A DNA stretch of 56,692 nucleotides from an uncultured Flavobacteriales bacterium (GTDB taxonomy: Bacteria > Bacteroidota > Bacteroidia > Flavobacteriales_D > Parvicellaceae). Below are positions 17,500 to 27,649 of the stretch, piece by piece; the stretch's first letter is position 1, and each line of letters opens with the position of its first letter. A program made the translations under genes and the position numbers. Where the stretch lies: contig CALSPA010000020.1 of NCBI GenBank assembly GCA_943788115.1, positions 1 to 56,692 on the forward strand. The letters run 5' to 3'. Under the pieces are notes generated by a model. That model searched no databases, was not told the DNA's origin, and was given only the letters and a program-made list of their open reading frames with translations.

Positions 17500-19605
17500 C
17501 TATAAATTAAAGATGTAAGCATTCTCATTTGCATCTTCATAATCAATATTATTCTCATTTGTAATTCCTATTAATTTTCTTTGTTGGCTACTGCTCAAAT
17601 CAGAACATCCAATCCATTTATTTTTCGAAAAATGCTTAATTAAAAACTTATAGTTTAATTTTTCTCTACCAGATATTAATAAAATCTCGTGAGAATTCAC
17701 TAAACTATCATTTGGATTTAAAAATCGGAAGAAGTAATCAAATCCTGAAGATTCTTCAATATTAAATTCAATTATAGGAACTGAATCATTAACAATTCCA
17801 ATGGTACTCAAATCTTTAGTTCTTAAATAAGTTGTCTCTTTAACATCTAAATCAAACCAATGATGCTTTACATTAAATAACATCTGAGCATCATTATTAA
17901 ATAATGCTGAATCAGCAATAAAAACATGATTACCATTAAAATATAAATTAATTGCGATGCTTTTACTGGAATTATATACAACTATCTCTCTTTTGAGTTT
18001 CAAGCCTACACTTTCATTTAAGTCTATAAAACCAATTATCAAAAGAAAAAAAAGAAAACAGTCAATAAAAATAAATTTTCTAGAGTTCAAAGCAAGAGTA
18101 GCAGAAATAATAAGAAAAAAAATAAGATACGTTTCTAAAATAGATATTGAAACTCCTTCGATCAAAGAAAATGGAGATTTATCTATAAACTTCACTACTA
18201 GATTTACATAGTATAAAATATGATTTATTAGATTCCCAATTAACAAATAAAGGGGATTGAAAAACTGAAAAACTAAAAGAGACAATACAGAAACAAGAAC
18301 AATAAATGCAGCTGGGATAACAATTAAGTTGCTAAATATAAAATAAACAGGAAACTGATGAAAATAAAGTAAACTTACAGGAAAAGTAGCAAGTTGTGCA
18401 GCTAAAGAAACCGAAGTAATTATCCATATTTTATTTACAAAATAATTTCTAAATTTTAAGACTTTATAAATTTTGGGTTGATAATATAAAATACCTAATA
18501 CCGCTAAATAAGATAACTGGAAACCCACCTGCATTATAATATAAGGATTCAGAAATAAAAGAAGAAAGGCTGATGCTGCAATGTTGTTATATATTGAAGA
18601 GTCTCTATTAATAGTGATTCCAACTATAACAAATGAAACCATTATAGTTGCTCTTAAAATAGATGGGCTCAATCCTGCTAATAAAGCATACATCCAAAGA
18701 AAAATCAAAATGACAATGGATTTCAAAACAATCATTCTTTTAAGGGGGAACAAAACTCCTAGAATAAAATTTAACAAACCATAAACTATACCAACATGAA
18801 GACCAGAGACAGCAAGAACATGCATAGCTCCTGCACTAGAGTATGAGTGTTTTAATTGAGAACTGAGCTCATCCTTGTATCCCAAGGAAAGTGCAGAAAC
18901 AACAGCAAATTGATCACCCTGCACTCCACTCTTCTTAATAAGATTTAGAAAATAATTCCTGCAAATATTTGAAAATGTAAAAGGGTTATAAATATTTCTT
19001 TGAACTATTTTCCAAGAACTGGATTCTAGAAAAGATTGATTATAAATATGATGAAATTTCAAATATCTCTGATAATTAAACTGTCCAGGATTTTTAGGCG
19101 GATTAACATTATTCCATTTTGTTTTAAACTCTATTATGTCTCCTTGTAGAAGAGCTAAAGACTCAAAATTCTTTTCTAAATACAATAAAGCTCTTCCATT
19201 TACAGAAAAAGAACTATCATTATTTATAAGTTCTAGCACTTCAACTTCACATTGAATAGATTTAGTTTTAATTCTTATTGGTTTAATTATTTGAACTCTA
19301 TGTAACGACTTTGAATTTTTATAATTTTTAAAATAATTTTCATAGTTAGATTTAGTATGGAATTGAACCAAAACCATTCCACCCATAAAAAATAAAAAAA
19401 TAATAATCAAATTGAATAGCAGAGGGTAATCATTAAATAATAAAGAAATTCTTTTTGATAAAAATGAAAAGGACAGCAAACAAATAATCGTGACAAAGAA
19501 AACACATGTAACTGAAGAATTGTTTGATATATATATTTCAAGTACAATTCCAAAAATGAATGGAACCAAATACAACAATAATGGTATTTCCTTAAGTTTA
19601 TTCAC
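17500..19605 (-). CDS. comEC: ComEC/Rec2 family competence protein
   Basis: This 701-residue membrane protein is the channel for single-stranded DNA uptake in natural transformation. The N-terminal helices are followed by a soluble OB-like region (LLQGDIIEFKTKWNNVNPPK). The Competence domain carries the family signature (ALSLGYKDELSSQLK, GAMHVLAVSGLHVGIVYG at about residue 260-278). About eight further membrane helices follow. The C-terminal part after about 540 is not a clear metallo-beta-lactamase domain (no HxHxDH seen), which fits the shorter ComEC of many Bacteroidota. The start codon is GTG at 19605, just after the terminator of the gene upstream. Any uptake partners would lie outside the window. 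Confidence 0.85.
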   Translation of the reverse strand: MNKLKEIPLLLYLVPFIFGIVLEIYISNNSSVTCVFFVTIICLLSFSFLSKRISLLFNDYPLLFNLIIIFLFFMGGMVLVQFHTKSNYENYFKNYKNSKSLHRVQIIKPIRIKTKSIQCEVEVLELINNDSSFSVNGRALLYLEKNFESLALLQGDIIEFKTKWNNVNPPKNPGQFNYQRYLKFHHIYNQSFLESSSWKIVQRNIYNPFTFSNICRNYFLNLIKKSGVQGDQFAVVSALSLGYKDELSSQLKHSYSSAGAMHVLAVSGLHVGIVYGLLNFILGVLFPLKRMIVLKSIVILIFLWMYALLAGLSPSILRATIMVSFVIVGITINRDSSIYNNIAASAFLLLFLNPYIIMQVGFQLSYLAVLGILYYQPKIYKVLKFRNYFVNKIWIITSVSLAAQLATFPVSLLYFHQFPVYFIFSNLIVIPAAFIVLVSVLSLLVFQFFNPLYLLIGNLINHILYYVNLVVKFIDKSPFSLIEGVSISILETYLIFFLIISATLALNSRKFIFIDCFLFFLLIIGFIDLNESVGLKLKREIVVYNSSKSIAINLYFNGNHVFIADSALFNNDAQMLFNVKHHWFDLDVKETTYLRTKDLSTIGIVNDSVPIIEFNIEESSGFDYFFRFLNPNDSLVNSHEILLISGREKLNYKFLIKHFSKNKWIGCSDLSSSQQRKLIGITNENNIDYEDANENAYIFNL

Positions 19606-19607
19606 AA

Positions 19608-19632
19608 AAAAATGCCGGCAAAACCGGCATTA
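19608..19632 (-). terminator. terminator of the Cys/His-rich gene
   Basis: On the minus strand AATGCCGG and CCGGCATT form an eight-pair stem around TTTTG, followed by a run of seven T ending just before the comEC GTG start. It therefore separates the two minus-strand transcripts. Confidence 0.75.
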
Positions 19633-19668
19633 GATATAATAAAATGAGTAGATAGCTACTCAATTATT

Positions 19669-20259
19669 TTAGTGTTCATGACCTTCTTCATCAGAATGGT
19701 CGTGGTCGTGATCGTCAGAATGTTCATGACCTTCTTCATGATCATGCCCTTTATCTTTGCAAGATTCAGATTTCTTACAAGACTTTCCATCTTTTTTGCA
19801 ACATTTAGTTTTGCAACATGAGGTATCTTCCTTACATCCCTTCCAATTACCATCTTCATCGTAATGAGATAAACACCTTTCTTTTTCTTCTGCAGAACAA
19901 CCTTTCTCATCACACATTTTAGCACATTCATCTTTTGTCATAGTAGCACACTTTGACATATCGCATTTATTTTTACAACATTTTTTAGTTGAATCAGACT
20001 TGCAACATTTTTTAGTTGAATCAGATTTGCAACATTTTTTAGTTGAATCTGATTTGCAACATTTTTTTGTAGAGTCAGTAACAACAACTTCATCTCCATC
20101 CGTAACATTATCTGTTGGTGTAGAACACATTGCAGTTCCGAGAGAAACTAACAGCACAAATCCAAAAGAATATAATGGAGCTAAGCTTTTATTATTAAGT
20201 TTTGAAAATATCATTAAAGCAGTTAAAATAGCTAATGATGTGATAGTTATTAAAATCAT
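19669..20259 (-). CDS. Cys/His-rich membrane-anchored protein, probable metal binder
   Basis: This 196-residue protein has two hydrophobic segments (about 3-20 and 28-46). A linker follows, then four copies of DSTKKCCKS, then more Cys pairs (KNKCDMSKC, ECAKMC, SCCKTKCCKK). The tail is a His/Asp/Glu cluster with GHDHEEGHEHSDDHDHDH. About 22 Cys and 10 His occur in the mature part. Soft-metal binding through CC pairs and divalent-metal binding by the tail is inference from composition. No annotated family was recognised. An alternative start is the ATG at 20214. Its own terminator lies downstream. It has no metal-transporter neighbour in view; upstream is the CDC-like gene. Confidence 0.7.
   Translation of the reverse strand: MILITITSLAILTALMIFSKLNNKSLAPLYSFGFVLLVSLGTAMCSTPTDNVTDGDEVVVTDSTKKCCKSDSTKKCCKSDSTKKCCKSDSTKKCCKNKCDMSKCATMTKDECAKMCDEKGCSAEEKERCLSHYDEDGNWKGCKEDTSCCKTKCCKKDGKSCKKSESCKDKGHDHEEGHEHSDDHDHDHSDEEGHEH
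19976..20083 (-). repeat. four tandem 27-bp repeats within the Cys-rich gene
   Basis: Units begin at 19976, 20003, 20030 and 20057. Each encodes DSTKKCCKS or a close form. Because 27 is a multiple of three, copy-number change would keep the frame. Units differ by one or two bases. Confidence 0.8.
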
Positions 20260-20304
20260 AATTTATTTTTTAATTTTTTAAAGAGTAATAAAAATAACAA
20301 AAAT

Positions 20305-22278
20305 TTACAAACCATATTTATTTAATATAACATTTGCTATTTGCAACCTATCTAAATCTGTAAGTGCAACATTAAAAGCTCTAATTTCAACAACCTGACT
20401 TCTAGTATTATCACCAGGGCTTGACAGAGAAGAAGCGTTAAGCTTTAACCCATTATTTGATGTTAATGGTAAATTAAGGCTAGGGTCTGAAGCCAAAGGA
20501 ACATCGGAATTGTTTATGAAAGCTGTCATTCCATCAATTGTACTAAATCTCATTGTTAATAGCCTAAAATCACTACTTCTACTAACAGGAACATTTAAAT
20601 CATTTAGGTTATGACCAAATAACAAGTTAGAATTACTATTAAAACCTACTGAAAGTTGACCATATGGCATAGCATCTGAACCTTGTAAAAAGGTACCTGC
20701 ATCAATAGATTCATTAGAAATATCGCTAATATTATCACCCTCAACATTCAATTTTGTAGGAGATGAAACAACCATAAATAAAGTATAGTTTGTATTAGTA
20801 AAAAGAGCTCCTGGCAAATCTAATTCAGTTGTAACAGTCTGATCAAATGAATTTGAAAGTCCGTTAGCAGAGAAATGACAAAAATCAATAGCAGGGTAAC
20901 CATTTAAAGCGTTAGGAACAAAAATAGGCCTGTTATTTGGGTCAGATGTAGAAGCTATGTTGACACCAGCATCATCTGGCCAGTTTTCAACTACTAAACC
21001 TCCTACATTAGTTCCATAATAATAATCTACCATGTATTCACCTAAATCAGGGTTTGTAGCATTGTTATAAGAAAGAATACCATTGTTACTTGTATTTGCA
21101 TCTTCAGCTTTTAAATAAAGAATTGGTTCTGGAATATCTCCATAAGCTCCCTGAATAGGTCCAATTGGTTCACAAGACTCAACATCGTAACTTGTAGCAA
21201 GGTTAACAGAAACAATATTATTACCATTTACAGCTCTACATACATAAGAAAGCGGAACTCCAGTAGTTATGTCACCGGCTGCACCAAGAATAGTTACAAG
21301 GTTATTTACATTACTATTACCAATAGTATATAAAGTAGTTGTAGCATCTCCACCAAGAGCAAATAATTTAATATTTAAATTTTCTAAGCTAGAAAGGTAA
21401 GATGTGTTAACACTAGCAGATGGAGCATTTGGTATAGCTGAAAAAGAAGCATTAATGCTAGAAGAAATTGAAGTAGCACTTGATGTAGATTCAACTAATA
21501 AATAAAAAACTCTACCATAAGTAACATCAGATATATAACAAGCAGGGTTACCAGGTCCAACATAAGGCTCTAAATTTTCTGGAGTTACAGAAGGAGCAAA
21601 TAAATCATCATAATTTGCAGGCAAATCATAACTCATTGTATAATAAGATTGAGATAATTTAACTAAAACTCTATTATAATCATAGGAATTAGTAAAACCA
21701 AGTTCTGAAGCAATTGCAACACCATAAGCAGTAAAATCAACCCCAAGAGCTAAAGCTAATTGTTGCTCTGTATGAACCTCCTCCAAACTAAAACTAATAT
21801 TAGATGGTATAGAAGAGTATGCTTGATTTGCAACAATGTCATTAAGTGCAGTTGCAACCTTTGATTTAACTACTTCATCAACAGTTGCAGTAACATCCCA
21901 ACCACCAGAAATTATATCAATAGAAAAAGTACCTCCTGCTCTATCGACAACAATAACATCAGGTGTTGCATTCTTTAATGAGCCACCTTGAAGCATGTTT
22001 CCAGGATAAACTACTGAAGAATTAGGATTAAATAAAGGGAATTCTTGCATTCCTTGAATAACACTGTAAGTTTCTGTTGTACAAGCCCATAAACTATCTC
22101 CATTAACAACAGTATCAACAGACGTTGTTTTTGTTTCTGAATTGACTGGCTCATCAAAAGTGCCACCTAAATCAATAACAGATTGGAAAGTCATTTCTGC
22201 AGGATCTTTTTTACAAGAAATAAATAAAAATGAAAACACGATAATAATCAGGGTAGACTGTAGTAGTAAATTCTTCAT
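20305..22278 (-). CDS. CDC-like pore-forming lipoprotein with C-terminal LamG-like domain
   Basis: This 657-residue lipoprotein (lipobox FISC, Cys22) matches cholesterol-dependent cytolysins (CDC) along domains 1 to 3. Visible motifs, in order: SLKNATPDVIVVDR (about 95), LGVDF (about 175), SYYTMSYDLPANYDDLFAPS (about 212), ISDVTYGRVFYLLVES (about 248), LFALGGDA (about 305) and PLSYVCRAV (about 335). These have counterparts in CDC proteins such as perfringolysin (LGVDF, FYTVSADLP, NVAYGR, LGGDA, PISY). After about residue 384 the CDC domain 4, with its Trp-rich undecapeptide, is absent. In its place is a region beginning PILYLKAEDANTSNN and running to NVILNKYGL, which looks like a LamG-type concanavalin-like fold. 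Pore formation and target are inference. Confidence 0.85.
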   Translation of the reverse strand: MKNLLLQSTLIIIVFSFLFISCKKDPAEMTFQSVIDLGGTFDEPVNSETKTTSVDTVVNGDSLWACTTETYSVIQGMQEFPLFNPNSSVVYPGNMLQGGSLKNATPDVIVVDRAGGTFSIDIISGGWDVTATVDEVVKSKVATALNDIVANQAYSSIPSNISFSLEEVHTEQQLALALGVDFTAYGVAIASELGFTNSYDYNRVLVKLSQSYYTMSYDLPANYDDLFAPSVTPENLEPYVGPGNPACYISDVTYGRVFYLLVESTSSATSISSSINASFSAIPNAPSASVNTSYLSSLENLNIKLFALGGDATTTLYTIGNSNVNNLVTILGAAGDITTGVPLSYVCRAVNGNNIVSVNLATSYDVESCEPIGPIQGAYGDIPEPILYLKAEDANTSNNGILSYNNATNPDLGEYMVDYYYGTNVGGLVVENWPDDAGVNIASTSDPNNRPIFVPNALNGYPAIDFCHFSANGLSNSFDQTVTTELDLPGALFTNTNYTLFMVVSSPTKLNVEGDNISDISNESIDAGTFLQGSDAMPYGQLSVGFNSNSNLLFGHNLNDLNVPVSRSSDFRLLTMRFSTIDGMTAFINNSDVPLASDPSLNLPLTSNNGLKLNASSLSSPGDNTRSQVVEIRAFNVALTDLDRLQIANVILNKYGL

Positions 22279-22304
22279 TTTAATAGTTTTAATTAATTTT
22301 TACA

Positions 22305-22336
22305 CAAATGTATTGTCGTAAAATTAAGTATGCAAA
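22305..22336 (-). promoter_or_regulatory. promoter of the CDC-like gene
   Basis: On the minus strand TTTG (22333-22336) and TACATTTG (22305-22312) are separated by 20 bases, fitting the Bacteroidota TTG / TAnnTTTG pattern. The -33 box lies in a small palindrome GTATGTTTGCATAC (22328-22341) that could be an operator. The -7 box is 26 bases upstream of the ATG. Confidence 0.5.
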
Positions 22337-22397
22337 CATACCTAATATTTGAAACATAAGGTTAGTTTAAATTTCTAAAAAGAAATAATAATTTAAA

Positions 22398-24027
22398 TTA
22401 CCTGGAAATAACCAATTTTTGTTCTCCAAATAATTTTTCATCTCCAATTTTAACTAAATAAACACCATTAGATACGAAACTTAAATCCAAAGCTAAATAA
22501 GACCAACTTGAAGAGGTAAGGTTTGAAGAATAAACCTGTTTACCAAATACATCATATATTGAAAGTTGGGTTTCATCAAGATTAACAAATGAGTTGAAAA
22601 ATTTAATTTTCACCTCACCTAAAGTAGGATTAGGAAATAAATTAAAATTAAGTTTATTAGCCATTACACTTTCCATCCCAACGGGTGGAGGATTAACACC
22701 ATTACATGGTAAATCACTATCAAAATGGATAGTACCCTCTGCTGCAAATGAAATTCCTGAACCACCAAATACATTAGTTGAAGGAAGAATAATGTTTCCA
22801 AAGCAATCAGAAGCAAAAACCTTAATTCGACCACCACCACCAGCTCCTCCAGATTGTCCTGAAAAACCACCATCCGTACTAATAGATTGATTACCACCTG
22901 AGCAAAATGTAGGGTTGTAAGTACATCCTGAAGAACCATCTCCACCTACACCACCTAAACCACCATCGCCACCTTTTGCACTTATATCACCTGTAATATA
23001 ATTTATTCCATTTCCTATTAACATAATTGAGCCGCCAGAACCTCCACCGGCACCACCACCACCACCTGATCCACAAGAATACGTTCTCTCACCACAATCA
23101 TCGCAAGGATCTGAGCAACATTTTGAGCTCTCACCACCTTCACCTCCATCACCTCCTGAAGCCCCTGGATTACCATTTGAAGTAATAGATACCTGAAACA
23201 ATCAAACTATCGTAAGAATTCAAAAGAATTAAACCTCCACCTGAACCTCCTTGCCCTCCAGTATTACCTAAAGAATAAGAACGACCACCACCACCCGCTC
23301 CTGCTCCACCTGAACCAATAGATAGATCATAAAGACTAGCGGAGCCATAAGTAGCCCCTGCAAAACCACCAGGTTTTGCATAACCTGCATTTACTGTAAA
23401 TGCATTTGATATTGTCATATTAGAAGAAGAATATGTGTTTGCACCATCACCTCCAAAACCACCATTCTCTCCTAAACCACCATAACTACCACCCCCTCCA
23501 GATGAACCGCCACTTGACCCACCAATCATTCCAAAATAATCATCAGCCGTACCACAAACTTGCTTTGGGCCTGAACCTGTTCTACCATCATCACCTTGTT
23601 CACCGCCACCTGTTCCAAAACCATCAGAACCTTTTAGACCTCCAACCAATTCAATTTGACCTTGGGAACCATCATTACTACAACCTGACAATGCTGAAGC
23701 ATCACCTGTTGCACTTAAAACACTGGAAGATGAAACACCGCCATCTCCACCTGGAAAACCTACACCATCTGCATCAATTGTTCCGTAAATAGAAATTTTC
23801 TGTGCGTAAATCCTTAGTTCACCACAAGAGTTACTGCTGTATGGCTGTACTGAAACAACTACATTGTTTTGAATTTCAAAATTACCAGTTACATAATAAC
23901 TGCCAGAAAGAGTTGTATTAGAGCTAATAATGTAATCTCCAGAAATTATTGTACTGTCACATTGTGCAAGAAAATAGGAATTAGCTAAAATTGTTAGGGG
24001 AAGTAAAAAAATTAAATAATTCTTCAT
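22398..24027 (-). CDS. Gly-rich T9SS cargo protein, frameshifted
   Basis: Two overlapping frames (23170-24027 and 22398-23201) are one protein of about 542 residues. The N-terminal part has a signal peptide (LIFLLPLTILANSYFLAQC), then beta strands (SGDYIISSNTTLSGSYYVTG), then long Gly/Ser-rich stretches (GGSSGGSSGGGGSYGGLG). The C-terminal part continues with Gly-rich repeats, a CCSDPCDDC cluster, and a T9SS type A sorting domain (FNLFPNPTLGEVKI ... GVYLVKIGDE). The frames join if one base of a GG pair is dropped at about 23192-23193; the total length then is an exact multiple of three. A sequencing error is likely. Surface protein. The CDC-like gene is 120 bases downstream on the same strand. 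Confidence 0.78.
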
Positions 24028-24082
24028 ATGATATTTTTAACTTTTATAAAAGTAGCTAAAAAATCACAAAAAAATTTCTTGC

Positions 24083-24121
24083 AAAAAAAAATGCTGCTTA
24101 GATAATCTAAACAGCACTTAA
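24083..24121 (-). terminator. terminator of dnaK
   Basis: On the minus strand AAGTGCTGTTTAGA and TCTAAGCAGCATTT form a stem of about 14 pairs (two of them wobble) around TTA, followed by nine T. It lies 22 bases after the dnaK stop. Confidence 0.85.
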
Positions 24122-24141
24122 GTTATAAATTGTAAAAACTA

Positions 24142-26037
24142 TTAAACTTCTTCAAAATCTACATCTTCTACCTCTTCTTCAGATTTTTTATTATCTGTTT
24201 GTTCTTCTCCGGCTCCTTGTGGAGCACCTTCTGGTTGTGAAGCATTATACATATCTTGACTTGCTGCTTGAAAAACAGTATTTAATTTCTCCATTGATGT
24301 ATCAATAGCTGCTAAATCTTTTGCAGCATGTGCAGTTTTAAGCTCAGCTAAAGCTTCTTCAATAGGTTTCTTTTTATCTTCTGGAATTTTATCCCCATAT
24401 TCTTTTAATTGTTTTTCTGTTTGAAAGATAAGACTGTCTGCAGCATTTACTTTTTCAACTTCTTCTTTTATTTTCTGATCTGCATCAGCATTTGCTTCCG
24501 CTTCTTGTCTCATTTTATTGATTTCTTCTTCTGAAAGGCCAGAAGATGCTTCAATTCTAATAGATTGCTCTTTGTTAGTCGCCTTATCAGCTGCCTTAAC
24601 ATTAATAATACCATTGGCATCAATATCAAATGAAACTTCAATTTGAGGAATCCCTCTCGGTGAAGGTGGCAGACCATCTAAATGAAATTTACCAATAGTT
24701 TTATTATCATTAGCCATTGCTCTTTCTCCTTGTAAAACATGAATCTCTACGGATGGCTGATTATCTACAGCAGTAGAAAAAACTTGAGACTTCTGAGTAG
24801 GAATTGTTGTGTTTGCTTCAATTAATTTAGTAAACACTCCACCCATTGTTTCAATACCTAAAGATAAAGGAGTAACGTCTAATAACAATACGTCTTTAAC
24901 CTCTCCAGTAAGAACACCACCTTGAATTGCAGCTCCTAAAGAAACAACCTCATCCGGATTCACACCTTTAGAGGGTGCTTTTCCAAAGAATTTCTGAACA
25001 GCTTCTTGAATAGCTGGAATTCTTGTAGAACCACCAACAAGAATAACCTCATCAATATCAGACGGAGAAAGTCCAGCGCTTTTCATTGCTGACCTACATG
25101 GCTCAATTGTTCTTTTAATTAAGTCATCGATAAGTTGCTCAAATTTTGCTTTGGTTAATGATCTTACTAAGTGCTTAGGCACACCATCAACAGGCATAAT
25201 ATAAGGTAAGTTAATTTCAGTTGATGAAGAAGAAGATAATTCAATTTTAGCTTTTTCAGCAGCTTCTTTTAAACGTTGAAGTGCCATTGGATCTTTTCTT
25301 AAATCTAAACCTTCATCGTTCTTAAACTCATCAGCTAACCAATTGATTATTTTCTCATCAACATCATCACCTCCTAAATGAGTATCCCCATCTGTTGAAA
25401 GAACTTCAAATACTCCATCTCCTAATTCAAGAATAGATACATCATGTGTTCCACCACCAAAATCAAAAACAACAATTTTCATGTCTTTTCCTGATTTATC
25501 CATTCCATATGCCAATGCTGCAGCAGTTGGCTCATTAATAATTCTCTCTACTTTTAAACCAGCAATTTCACCAGCTTCTTTTGTTGCTTGTCTTTGAGCA
25601 TCGTTGAAATATGCAGGAACAGTAATAACTGCTTCAGAAACCTCTTGACCTAAGTAATCTTCGGCTGTTTTCTTCATTTTTTGAAGAATCATTGCTGAAA
25701 TTTCCTGAGGAGAATATTTTCTATCATTAATTTCAACTCTAGGTGTATTGTTGTCTCCTTTAACAATTTTATAAGGAACTCTATTTATTTCTTTAGAAAC
25801 CTCATCAAAACGGTTACCCATAAATCTTTTTATAGAGTAAATTGTTTTTTCCGGATTTGTGATTGCTTGTCTTTTGGCTGGATCACCAACTTTTCTTTCT
25901 CCACCTTCTACAAAACCAACTACAGAAGGAGTAGTTCTTTTACCTTCGCTATTAGGTATAACAACTGGTTCATTTCCTTCCATTACTGAAACACATGAGT
26001 TAGTTGTCCCTAAATCTATACCTATTATTTTTCCCAT
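24142..26037 (-). CDS. dnaK: molecular chaperone DnaK (Hsp70)
   Basis: This 631-residue Hsp70 folds and protects proteins in the cytoplasm with DnaJ and GrpE. The ATPase domain begins [19 protein letters not shown]. Hsp70 signatures are [16 protein letters not shown] and [14 protein letters not shown]. The substrate-binding domain contains [17 protein letters not shown] and [17 protein letters not shown]. The helical lid ends in the acidic [11 protein letters not shown] tail. Length and order are normal. The leader carries two inverted repeats and a possible sigma-54-type promoter (26073-26166). grpE and dnaJ are not adjacent, so dnaK stands alone with its own terminator. Confidence 0.98.
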   Translation of the reverse strand: MGKIIGIDLGTTNSCVSVMEGNEPVVIPNSEGKRTTPSVVGFVEGGERKVGDPAKRQAITNPEKTIYSIKRFMGNRFDEVSKEINRVPYKIVKGDNNTPRVEINDRKYSPQEISAMILQKMKKTAEDYLGQEVSEAVITVPAYFNDAQRQATKEAGEIAGLKVERIINEPTAAALAYGMDKSGKDMKIVVFDFGGGTHDVSILELGDGVFEVLSTDGDTHLGGDDVDEKIINWLADEFKNDEGLDLRKDPMALQRLKEAAEKAKIELSSSSSTEINLPYIMPVDGVPKHLVRSLTKAKFEQLIDDLIKRTIEPCRSAMKSAGLSPSDIDEVILVGGSTRIPAIQEAVQKFFGKAPSKGVNPDEVVSLGAAIQGGVLTGEVKDVLLLDVTPLSLGIETMGGVFTKLIEANTTIPTQKSQVFSTAVDNQPSVEIHVLQGERAMANDNKTIGKFHLDGLPPSPRGIPQIEVSFDIDANGIINVKAADKATNKEQSIRIEASSGLSEEEINKMRQEAEANADADQKIKEEVEKVNAADSLIFQTEKQLKEYGDKIPEDKKKPIEEALAELKTAHAAKDLAAIDTSMEKLNTVFQAASQDMYNASQPEGAPQGAGEEQTDNKKSEEEVEDVDFEEV

Positions 26038-26072
26038 TATAATATTTTTTATTAATTAAAATTTATAACTCA

Positions 26073-26166
26073 CATTGGTCAATTCTTATGCCAATGCTAA
26101 AAATTAAAGAAAAATGAGAAAAATGTCAGTTACATCAAGATAAAATGACAAAACGGCTGACATTTA
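26073..26166 (-). promoter_or_regulatory. dnaK control region: possible -24/-12 promoter plus inverted repeat
   Basis: Reading toward dnaK, AAATGTCAG (26166-26158) pairs with CTGACATTT (26130-26122) as a perfect nine-base inverted repeat with a 27-base spacer. Downstream, TTGGCATAAGAATTGACC (26094-26077) resembles the sigma-54 pattern TGGCA-N6-TTG, with GA in place of GC at -12. A second repeat, CATTGG/CCAATG (26073-26096), overlaps it. The predicted start of transcription is about 30 bases before the ATG. The repeat lies where an activator site for sigma-54 would be expected. All of this is inference from pattern. Confidence 0.35.
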
Positions 26167-26179
26167 GACAGGAAAAAGA

Positions 26180-27649
26180 TTATCTTTTCTGTCTCCAAGA
26201 AGAATAATCGGAAGGAAGATAATTCTTTTCACTGAATGATTTTGTTGCAAATAAATAAGAGGCCACAACACCAGCTTCAACATAAGCTTTAGAAGAAGAA
26301 AGTAGTTTTTCAGGGTTTTTAAAATGTAAATCCACAAAATGAGTATCAAAATCTCCAGAAACAAATGCTTCATGATTAATGGCAAATTCACAAAAACCAA
26401 GAGTTGTCTCTACTCCTACAATATCGTAATCTTGAATCGCTTTAGTCATACGAGCAATGGCTTGCTGTCTGTCTTCACCATAAACAATGAGTTTAGCAAT
26501 CATTGGATCATAAAAAATAGGAATATCCATTCCTTGTTCTAAACCATCATCGACACGCACACCATCTCCAACAGGCCTTTTATAAACCAATAAATTTCCC
26601 ACATCAGGTAAAAAATCATTTTCAGGATTCTCAGCATACACTCTAACCTCTAATGAATGACCTTTTATTTTCAAATCCTTCTGAGAGAAAGATAGCTTTT
26701 GTCCTCTAGCAATGTTAATTTGCTCTTGAACCAAATCAACACCAGTTATCATTTCAGTTACAGGATGCTCAACTTGCAATCGAGTGTTCATCTCTAAAAA
26801 ATAAAAAAGTCCATTATCATATAAGAATTCGACTGTTCCTGCACCTATATAATTACACGATTGAGCAACTTTACAAGCGGCCTCCCCCATTTCATTTCTC
26901 AAATCTTCAGAAAGCACAGAAGATGGAGCCTCTTCAATAACTTTTTGATGCCTTCTCTGAACCGAACATTCTCTTTCAAATAAATGAACAACATTGCCGT
27001 GCTGATCTGCGAGCAACTGAATCTCTATATGCCTTGGAGATCCTATATATTTCTCAATAAAAACAGCTCCATTTCCAAATGCACTTACCGCTTCACTAAC
27101 TGCTCTCTCCATTTGACTTACAAATTCCTCCTCAGAATTCACAACCCGCATTCCCTTACCACCGCCACCTGCTGCTGCTTTAATTAAAATAGGGAAACCA
27201 ATTTCTTTAGCTGTTTCTAGCGCGCTTTCAACATTTTCAATTGCGTGATCTACACCGGGAACCATAGGGATATCATAATCTTTGACAGCAGTTTTGGCTG
27301 CCAACTTATCACCCATAACACGCATAGATTCTGGAGATGGACCTATAAAAACAATTCCTGCTTTAGTTACTTTTTGAGCAAATTCTGCATTTTCGCTCAA
27401 AAACCCATAACCTGGATGAATTCCATCAACATCTCTTTCTAAAGCTACTTCAATTATTTTTTCTTGTACCAAGTAACTCTGACTACTTGGAGACGGACCA
27501 ACACACACTGCTTCATCTGCATATTTAACAAAGGGAGCCTTAGCATCAGCTTCTGAATAAATAGCTACCGATTTAATACCCATTTTCTCACATGTTCGCA
27601 TTATTCTTAATGCGATTTCTCCTCTATTTGCAATTAATATTTTATTCAT
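26180..27649 (-). CDS. accC: acyl-CoA carboxylase biotin carboxylase subunit (AccC-type)
   Basis: This 489-residue biotin carboxylase carboxylates biotin on a carrier protein with ATP and bicarbonate. The N-terminal domain begins [20 protein letters not shown]. The ATP-grasp part has [23 protein letters not shown] and [17 protein letters not shown]. The C-terminal domain ends with [16 protein letters not shown]. There is no biotin carrier domain, so it is a separate subunit. It is about 40 residues longer than typical AccC of E. coli, so it could serve a propionyl- or other acyl-CoA carboxylase. It overlaps folD by 8 bases on the same strand, suggesting translational coupling. Confidence 0.9.
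   Translation of the reverse strand: MNKILIANRGEIALRIMRTCEKMGIKSVAIYSEADAKAPFVKYADEAVCVGPSPSSQSYLVQEKIIEVALERDVDGIHPGYGFLSENAEFAQKVTKAGIVFIGPSPESMRVMGDKLAAKTAVKDYDIPMVPGVDHAIENVESALETAKEIGFPILIKAAAGGGGKGMRVVNSEEEFVSQMERAVSEAVSAFGNGAVFIEKYIGSPRHIEIQLLADQHGNVVHLFERECSVQRRHQKVIEEAPSSVLSEDLRNEMGEAACKVAQSCNYIGAGTVEFLYDNGLFYFLEMNTRLQVEHPVTEMITGVDLVQEQINIARGQKLSFSQKDLKIKGHSLEVRVYAENPENDFLPDVGNLLVYKRPVGDGVRVDDGLEQGMDIPIFYDPMIAKLIVYGEDRQQAIARMTKAIQDYDIVGVETTLGFCEFAINHEAFVSGDFDTHFVDLHFKNPEKLLSSSKAYVEAGVVASYLFATKSFSEKNYLPSDYSSWRQKR

Noticed and set aside
20000..20281. Plus-strand open frame opposite the Cys-rich gene
   Set aside because: It is a repeat-driven shadow (QHFLVESDL units) of the real minus-strand gene with no start context and no other support.
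23433..23792. Plus-strand His/Leu-rich open frame
   Set aside because: Composition (LHHHLQNHH) is the mirror of Gly-rich codons on the minus strand; no gene-like features.
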